The notes under the pieces: generated by a model
Database searches by the model: none
What the model was told of the DNA's origin: nothing
The model's input: only the letters and a program-made list of their open reading frames with translations
Assembly: GCF_011759365.1 (NCBI RefSeq)
Contig: NZ_JAARLZ010000005.1
Coordinates: 124,001 to 188,000 of the forward strand
DNA from: Luteibacter anthropi
Lineage (GTDB): Bacteria > Pseudomonadota > Gammaproteobacteria > Xanthomonadales > Rhodanobacteraceae
Reading direction: 5' to 3'
Length of the DNA: 64,000 bases
Made by a program: the position numbers and the translations under genes
Part shown: positions 58,768 through 64,000 of the stretch, piece after piece
Layout: each line of letters begins with the position of its first letter
Numbering within the stretch: the stretch's first letter is position 1

Positions 58768-61165
58768 ATCACGCCTGGTGGCGTGGTTCGCGTCGCAGGG
58801 CCGCCGCCCGGCGCCTTTCCAGCGCGCAGCATGGCGACACTGGGCAGCTGGCGAGGATGGATTGATCCATGCACCCACGGGCACCGGCAAGACGCTGGCA
58901 GCGGCCGGCGGCCCGCTCATCCACGGCGTGCTTCATCCCGCGGCAGGGCTGCAACTGCTCTGGATCACTCCCTTGCGCTCACTGGCTACGGATACCACGC
59001 AGCACCTGAGCGCCGCCGTCGAGGCCATGGAATTGCCATGGCGCGTGCTTCGTCGTACCGGCGACAGCGGTAGCGGCGAGCGCGCGCGGCTACGACGTGG
59101 CGCCTGCGAACTGCTGGTCACCACGCCGGAAAGCCTTGCCCTGCTGCTCAGCTATCCCGATGCTGCCGATCGTTTCTCGCGGCTACAGGGCATCGTTGTC
59201 GACGAATGGCATGAACTCATCGGCAACAAGCGCGGAACCCTGCTGCTCCTTGGCCTGGCCCGCCTGCGTCGTTATCGGCCCGATGCAAGGATCTGGGGCC
59301 TGTCAGCCACGCTGGGCAACCTTGACGAAGCACTGGCCGCGCTCACGCCCCGTGGTGTGCTGGTAGGTGCTTCCTCGCCCAAGAAGATCATTGTCGAATC
59401 GGCCATTCCCGAAGCCGGCGAACGATTTCCCTGGGCCGGGCACCTGGGCCTGCGACAGCTGCCGCGCGTACTCGCTACGCTCATGAGCGCACGTAGCAGC
59501 CTCGTGTTTGCAAACACACGCTCGCAAGCCGAACTCTGGCACGAGGCGCTTGCCTCCGTGTGGCCCGAAGATCCGGACACACTCGCCCTGCATCATGGCT
59601 CGATCGATCCCAGGCTGCGCTTCGCGACCGAAGAAGCCTTGCGCGAAGGCAGGCTGAGATGTGTGGTGGCGACGTCCAGCCTCGATCTTGGCGTGGATTT
59701 CTCCAGTGTCGAGAAGGTGATCCAGATAGGCAGCCCCAAGAGCATCGCCCGTCTGCTGCAAAGGGCCGGGCGCAGCGGGCATCAACCCGGTGCGCCTTCG
59801 CGCATCCTGTGCGTACCGACGCACCTGCTCGAACTGGCCGACATTGCCGCCACCCGCGATGCGCTGCGCCAGGGTCATCTGGAGCCCCGCCATCCACGCA
59901 AGGGATGCCTGGATGTTCTCGCCCAGCACCTGACTACACTCGCGGTGGCAGGCGGTTTCGACGCCGACGAAGCCTATGCGGAGGTCACCTCGGCATGGCC
60001 ATACGCATCCCTGCCACGGGAGCGCTTCGATGCAACGCTTCGTTTCCTGGTGACCGGAGGGAGCGCCCTGGCGGCTTATCCGGAATACCGGAAGCTGGTG
60101 CTTGAACATGGTCGATACCTGGCGAGCGCACCGCGCATCGTGCGCATGCATCGCCTCTCGATCGGTACCATCACCTCCGATGGCAGCCTCCAGGTGCGAT
60201 ATCTCAAGGGCGCGCGCCTTGGCAGCGTCGAGGAGTCATTCATTGCGCGCCTGCGGCCCGGCGACCGATTCCTCTTTGCCGGTCGCAACCTTGAGCTGGT
60301 CCGCGTCCGTGACATGACGGCTTACGTGCGCGCGGCAAACAGCCGTCGTGGTGGCGTGCCTCGCTGGCAAGGCGGCAGGCTGCCCCTGTCGGGCGAACTG
60401 TCCGACCACCTGCGACACGCGCTGGCTTCGAAGGCCACCGCATCGCCTGAAATGAAGCGGCTTGAACCCCTGCTTGCCATCCAGCGAAGGCAATCCGCCG
60501 TGCCGGGCACGGAGGAAACCTTGTGCGAACGGATTCGTACCCGGGATGGCGATTACCTGTTCCTCTATCCTTTCGCCGGCCATCTCGCACACGAGGGCAT
60601 GGCCGCCCTGCTCGCTTACCGGTTGTCGCTCATCCATCCGGCCGACTACGGCTATGCCGTGAACGATTACGGGCTCACGATCACCGCCGCGACGCTTCCG
60701 CCACTGGATACGGCCACCATGCGAAGCTTGCTGCACCCATCACGGCTCGCTACCGATATCGTGCGGAGCATCAACCTGATCGAGCTGTCCCGGAGGCAGT
60801 TCAGGGAAATCGCCCGCGTGGCCGGACTGGTCTTCAGCGGCTATCCCGCCCATTCGAAGACACTGCGCCAGCTCCAGGCATCGAGCGGCCTGCTTTACGA
60901 CGTGCTGCGCAGGCACGATCCCGACCATCCCCTGCTCTGGCAGGCCGATCACGAGGTACTTGAACTGCATCTGGAGGTGAAGCGCCTGCGCCGCGTCATG
61001 CTGCGCATGGCCCGCTCGCAGCTGGTATGGAAGGAGCCGCCCCGGCTTACCCCCTTGTCGTTTCCGTTATGGGTAGAACGTTTGCGCGGCGGCATCTCCG
61101 CAGACGACTGGCGATCGCGCGTGGAACGCATGCGAGCCAGCCTTGAAGCGAAGGCAGACACATGA
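58724..61165 (+). CDS. Lhr-Core-type DEAD/DEAH helicase (ligase-associated)
   Basis: This protein of about 813 residues is an SF2 helicase: Walker A APTGTGKT, DEWH (motif II), SATLGN (motif III), ASSLDLGVDF, QRAGRSGHQPG (motif VI), then winged-helix and the Lhr-specific WH/beta-barrel region. The chosen ATG 58724 lies 44 bp inside the ligase gene; a GTG near 58780 is an alternative that keeps all motifs. Lhr-Core proteins are 3'-5' ATP-dependent translocases/helicases in DNA repair. Third of four genes in the cluster; overlaps the phosphoesterase start. Confidence 0.88.
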   Translation: MPNTSPTSASWRRAESRLVAWFASQGRRPAPFQRAAWRHWAAGEDGLIHAPTGTGKTLAAAGGPLIHGVLHPAAGLQLLWITPLRSLATDTTQHLSAAVEAMELPWRVLRRTGDSGSGERARLRRGACELLVTTPESLALLLSYPDAADRFSRLQGIVVDEWHELIGNKRGTLLLLGLARLRRYRPDARIWGLSATLGNLDEALAALTPRGVLVGASSPKKIIVESAIPEAGERFPWAGHLGLRQLPRVLATLMSARSSLVFANTRSQAELWHEALASVWPEDPDTLALHHGSIDPRLRFATEEALREGRLRCVVATSSLDLGVDFSSVEKVIQIGSPKSIARLLQRAGRSGHQPGAPSRILCVPTHLLELADIAATRDALRQGHLEPRHPRKGCLDVLAQHLTTLAVAGGFDADEAYAEVTSAWPYASLPRERFDATLRFLVTGGSALAAYPEYRKLVLEHGRYLASAPRIVRMHRLSIGTITSDGSLQVRYLKGARLGSVEESFIARLRPGDRFLFAGRNLELVRVRDMTAYVRAANSRRGGVPRWQGGRLPLSGELSDHLRHALASKATASPEMKRLEPLLAIQRRQSAVPGTEETLCERIRTRDGDYLFLYPFAGHLAHEGMAALLAYRLSLIHPADYGYAVNDYGLTITAATLPPLDTATMRSLLHPSRLATDIVRSINLIELSRRQFREIARVAGLVFSGYPAHSKTLRQLQASSGLLYDVLRRHDPDHPLLWQADHEVLELHLEVKRLRRVMLRMARSQLVWKEPPRLTPLSFPLWVERLRGGISADDWRSRVERMRASLEAKADT

Positions 61166-61818
61166 TGACGTATGAGCTGGCTATTGCAGGCGCGCGCCTG
61201 ATCGCCCACGCAGAACGCGCACTTTTCAGGCCGGATACGGGCACCTTGATGGTCGCGGATGTCCACCTCGGCAAGGGCGGCGTCTTCCGCCGCGCCGGCA
61301 TCGCCGTGCCCAGTGGCGATACCTATACGGACATCGGGCGACTGGATGCCCTCATCGACGAGTTCACCCCACGCCGGCTGGTGATCCTGGGCGATCTTGC
61401 CCACGGCGAGGCCACGGACGGTAGCGAATGGGTGACGGCCATGCGTGCATGGCGACATCGGCATCCCGACATTGACATGCTGCTGGTGGAAGGCAATCAC
61501 GACCGCCACTTCGACGCACGCTCACTCGGTATCGGCGTGCTCCGGGAACCGGTGATGGAGCCACCGTTCGTTCTCACCCACCATCCGGAAACCGATCCTC
61601 GTGGCTATGTTCTATCAGGGCATGTCCACCCTGGCGTCATCGTGCGAGATGGATGGCGCAAGCATCGCCTGCCCGCGTTCGTCTTCGACGACACCGCAGG
61701 GATACTTCCGGCATTCGGTACCATGACGGGCCTGCAGGAGATGGATATCCGTCACGCGCACACTGTGATTGCAGTGACACCAGGTGGACTCATTCCTATA
61801 CGGGGCGAGCGGGCATAA
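61162..61818 (+). CDS. pdeM: Ligase-associated metallophosphoesterase (MPE)
   Basis: This 218-residue calcineurin-like phosphoesterase has DVHLGKGGVFRR, GDLAHGE, GNHDRH and GHVHPG, the metal-ligand motifs of the family. It starts in an overlap (ATGATGA) with the helicase gene. Homologues in the same Exo/ligase/Lhr-Core cluster are DNA phosphodiesterases/nucleases. It completes the four-gene repair module. Confidence 0.87.
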   Translation: MMTYELAIAGARLIAHAERALFRPDTGTLMVADVHLGKGGVFRRAGIAVPSGDTYTDIGRLDALIDEFTPRRLVILGDLAHGEATDGSEWVTAMRAWRHRHPDIDMLLVEGNHDRHFDARSLGIGVLREPVMEPPFVLTHHPETDPRGYVLSGHVHPGVIVRDGWRKHRLPAFVFDDTAGILPAFGTMTGLQEMDIRHAHTVIAVTPGGLIPIRGERA

Positions 61819-61834
61819 ACCGGTTGCCCGCTCG

Positions 61835-62986
61835 CTACGATTCGTCGGCCGCTTTACGACGATCCCCTTCGAGGAAATGCCCGAACGCAGCGAGCGGACG
61901 GATGCCGTCGCAGAGAATCTTGGTGATGGCGAGCATCGGTACGGCAAGGATGGCGCCGGGCACACCCCACATCCAGTCCCAGAACAGCAGCGCGATGATC
62001 ACGATGACGGGATTCAGCGTAAAGCGTCGCGCCAGCAGCATGGGCGTGATGGTCTCGCCTTCGAGCACGTGGATCGCGCCGTAGAGCACCATGGGCATGA
62101 AGGCCTTCCACAACGGATCGAGGCTGAGCATGCCCACACCCAGGAAGGTCACCACGCCCACCAGCGGACCAAGAATCGGCACGTAGTTCAGCAGGAACGC
62201 CACGGCCCCCCACAGGATGGGATCGGACAGTCCCAATGCCCACATCGCCAGGCCCGTTGCGATGCCGACGAGCAGGTTCATCATGGTAATGGTGACCAGG
62301 TACGACGACACGTCACTCTCCACCTGCCAGGCAATGTCGATCACCTGACGCTTGTCCCGGAACCGGGGCATCACCTCCACCAGCCGGCGCAGGAAGGTAT
62401 CGCCGGAGTTGAGCAGGAAAAAGAGCACGAGGAACATCGTCAGGAATTCAGACGCGAAGGTCTGGACCCCACTCAGGATGGCGCCCTGGAAATCGATGCC
62501 AGCAGCCGCCGGATGACCCGCCGTGCCTTCGTCGGATGCCCCGATCATGCCCTTGGCATGCGCCAGCATCCCCTTCAGGCTGTCCAGCGGGGCACTGATG
62601 ACCTTCACACGCTCCTGCAGGCGAGGCAGGCCCTCGGGGAGCCGTTGCCCCCAACTCTGCGCCGGACCGCTCAGCATGCCTCCCAGCCCGGCCAGCAGGC
62701 CCCACAGCGCCACGATCAGCAGCAAGGCCGCCACCGGCCGCGGAACCCGGACCCTGGCAAGCAACCGCATCAGGGGCTGGAGGAGCAGTTTCAGGATGAA
62801 GGCCAGGACGACCGGGAGGATCACCTCCCGAGCAACATAGGCACAGCCCAGCACCGCAATGACGGTCAGTATGCCCAGAAAGACCGTCTTGGGGTCGTTG
62901 GGCAACGGCATCTCTTCCGCTTCCACCTCCGCCACTGGCTGGGGCGGCACATCGATCTCCGGCGGCGGAGCGGCGTCATTCGTCAC
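61835..62986 (-). CDS. AI-2E family transporter (PerM-like membrane protein)
   Basis: This 383-residue membrane protein has about eight spans and the AI-2E transporter pattern (ILPVVLAFILKLLLQPLMRLLARVRVPRPVAA; LVLFFLLNSGDTFLRRLVEVMPRF; LNYVPILGPLVGV; HVLEGETITPMLLARRFTLNPVIVIIALLFWDWMWGVPGAILAVPMLAI). It begins GTG with GGGAGA upstream. Roles vary (autoinducer efflux, Na+/H+ exchange), so the substrate is open. Convergent with the repair operon across 16 bp. Confidence 0.87.
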   Translation of the reverse strand: MTNDAAPPPEIDVPPQPVAEVEAEEMPLPNDPKTVFLGILTVIAVLGCAYVAREVILPVVLAFILKLLLQPLMRLLARVRVPRPVAALLLIVALWGLLAGLGGMLSGPAQSWGQRLPEGLPRLQERVKVISAPLDSLKGMLAHAKGMIGASDEGTAGHPAAAGIDFQGAILSGVQTFASEFLTMFLVLFFLLNSGDTFLRRLVEVMPRFRDKRQVIDIAWQVESDVSSYLVTITMMNLLVGIATGLAMWALGLSDPILWGAVAFLLNYVPILGPLVGVVTFLGVGMLSLDPLWKAFMPMVLYGAIHVLEGETITPMLLARRFTLNPVIVIIALLFWDWMWGVPGAILAVPMLAITKILCDGIRPLAAFGHFLEGDRRKAADES

Positions 62987-63080
62987 GTTACATTCTCCCT
63001 GTGGAAACTGGTGCAGGGGCGAATGTCGCTGGTTGCGCGTGAGACTTTTGTCTCCGGGGAGACGCTGACCCCAGCGTCGC

Positions 63081-63383
63081 TTACCGGGACGAGGCGTGCT
63101 TCATACCATGCGGCTGGCGATGCAGCCTCAGCGAACCCGATACGATCGACCGGCCCGAAGTGTTCCCCGGCCTTGCCGTACTGACCAGAAGCGCCGTATA
63201 GGGAACATCCAGCGCCCGGGACACACCGATGATCTCGGACAGCCTTGGGCAGCCTCCCGCCTCTTCGATTTCGTATAGGCGCCCCACCGAAAGTCCGGTC
63301 CGCCTGGACAACTCATCCAGTGTGATGTTCTGGTTGCTGCATTCGCGACGGATATTCATGCCGATATGGGACGGATGCGCCAT
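63081..63383 (-). CDS. Small XRE-family DNA-binding protein
   Basis: This 100-residue protein has a helix-turn-helix (IRRECSNQNITLDELSRRTGLSVGRLYEIEEAGGCPRLSEIIGVSRALDVPYTALL, about residues 10-65) and a basic tail. GGAG lies 7 bases before ATG 63383; the longer frame to 63425 lacks a site. It has no sensor domain. Targets are unknown; it lies between an AI-2E-family gene and an SDR on the same strand. Confidence 0.8.
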   Translation of the reverse strand: MAHPSHIGMNIRRECSNQNITLDELSRRTGLSVGRLYEIEEAGGCPRLSEIIGVSRALDVPYTALLVSTARPGNTSGRSIVSGSLRLHRQPHGMKHASSR

Positions 63384-63541
63384 TTCTCTGCTCCACGAAA
63401 CGCCTGGTGAAATCAGCCTGCCCACTCATTATGAGAAGGCAGGCAAGCGTTTGGAGTAACGGGAAATCGTCATCCCATATAAATCCCGTAAAACCGCATC
63501 GTTGCGCGAATGCCTCCGCGCCCCACCCGCGGCTTAAGACA

Positions 63542-64000
63542 CTAGGGCAGCGGATTGCCGCCCGTCACGCCATAGGTCTCGCCGGTGACGAAGCTGGACT
63601 CGTTCGAGGCCAGCAGGACATACAGCGGGGCACACTCCACGGGCTGTCCCGGTCGTTTCATGGGGACGCTGGCGCCGAAGTTCTTGATCTTCTCCATAGG
63701 CTGGCCGCCCGACGGCTGGAGTGCCGTCCAGATCGGGCCCGGTGCCACGGCGTTCACCCGGATGCCCTTTTCGGCCACCTGTTTCGCCAGCGATTTCGTA
63801 AACGCCACGATGGCGGCTTTCGTTGAGGCGTAGTCGAGCAGGATGTCCGAAGGCTGATATGCCTGGATGGAAGCGGTATTGACGATGGTGCCTCCTCTGG
63901 GAAGCAAGGCCATGGCGGCCTTGCAAATCCAGAATAGGCCATAGACGTTGGCCTTGAAGGTCTCGTCGAACTGCGCGGTGGTCAGGTCTTCGATGCCTGC
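63542..64000 (-). CDS. Short-chain dehydrogenase/reductase, 5' end outside window
   Basis: Only the C-terminal about 150 residues are present and the frame is open to the window end. Visible parts are [19 protein letters not shown], catalytic Ser in NTASIQAY, Tyr-x3-Lys in [19 protein letters not shown], and the tail [12 protein letters not shown]. It resembles the general-stress-protein/YhdF branch of SDRs (glucose-dehydrogenase-like). The N-terminal cofactor motif is off the edge. Confidence 0.85.
   Translation of the reverse strand, partial: AGIEDLTTAQFDETFKANVYGLFWICKAAMALLPRGGTIVNTASIQAYQPSDILLDYASTKAAIVAFTKSLAKQVAEKGIRVNAVAPGPIWTALQPSGGQPMEKIKNFGASVPMKRPGQPVECAPLYVLLASNESSFVTGETYGVTGGNPLP

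Noticed and set aside
61784-63184. 466-residue open frame on the plus strand
   Set aside because: Antisense shadow of the AI-2E family gene; His/Gln-rich low-complexity translation.

Overview
The window is GC-rich (roughly 63-65 %), densely coded DNA from a gammaproteobacterium. The gene set (two TonB-dependent receptors, a ChrR-type ECF sigma operon, many Tat-exported sugar enzymes, a fluoride-riboswitch CLC channel, an Lhr-Core repair cluster) suggests Xanthomonadales, most likely Rhodanobacteraceae such as Luteibacter, Dyella or Rhodanobacter. That placement is an inference from gene content. I found no tRNA, rRNA, CRISPR array, transposase or prophage.

Layout. 0-4 kb: a cut SGNH hydrolase, a Tat-exported BBE-type flavoprotein, and a divergent RcnR-like regulator/DmeF metal-efflux pair around a 21-bp operator. 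4-8.5 kb: a long untranslated leader, a SpeD-like protein that has lost all three catalytic residues, a TonB receptor, a 33-residue membrane peptide and a Mig-14-like protein. 8.5-14.6 kb: a GDSL esterase, a beta-lactamase-fold hydrolase, a polytopic membrane protein and an asparagine-synthetase homologue with both active sites altered; the hydrolase and the membrane protein share a 44-bp upstream element. 14.7-19.3 kb: an HxlR regulator with a divergent NmrA-like oxidoreductase, a phospholipase-D-family protein, and a CLC fluoride channel behind a fluoride riboswitch. 19.4-25.7 kb: a four-gene sensory operon (CheR, REC-histidine kinase, response regulator, CHASE3 hybrid kinase) without CheB.

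25.7-35.4 kb is a singlet-oxygen/ChrR-type regulon. Three promoters with the pattern GCATCC-N16-CGTA precede a secreted protein, an eight-gene membrane-lipid operon (desaturase, flavoprotein, DUF1365, two CFA-type methyltransferases, DUF2878, DUF1295, lipocalin) and the sigma/anti-sigma pair itself. The anti-sigma factor keeps all eight ChrR metal ligands. 35.4-40 kb: a Fur-boxed siderophore receptor, a lipoprotein with two aspartic-protease-like motifs and an SDR.

40.3-54.1 kb is devoted to sugar oxidation. A cytochrome/small-subunit/GMC dehydrogenase operon is followed by a LacI regulator and a divergent eight-gene operon (Gfo/Idh/MocA, MFS transporter, three TIM-barrel isomerases, GMC dehydrogenase with a Tat-tagged small subunit, DUF1080 hydrolase). 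This resembles the 3-keto-glycoside route of sugar breakdown. Two LacI-type palindromes lie 147 bp apart. 54.3-61.8 kb: a YkgJ/PhyH pair, then the MBL exonuclease, ATP-dependent DNA ligase, Lhr-Core helicase and metallophosphoesterase repair cluster. The window ends with an AI-2E-family membrane protein, an XRE regulator and a cut SDR.
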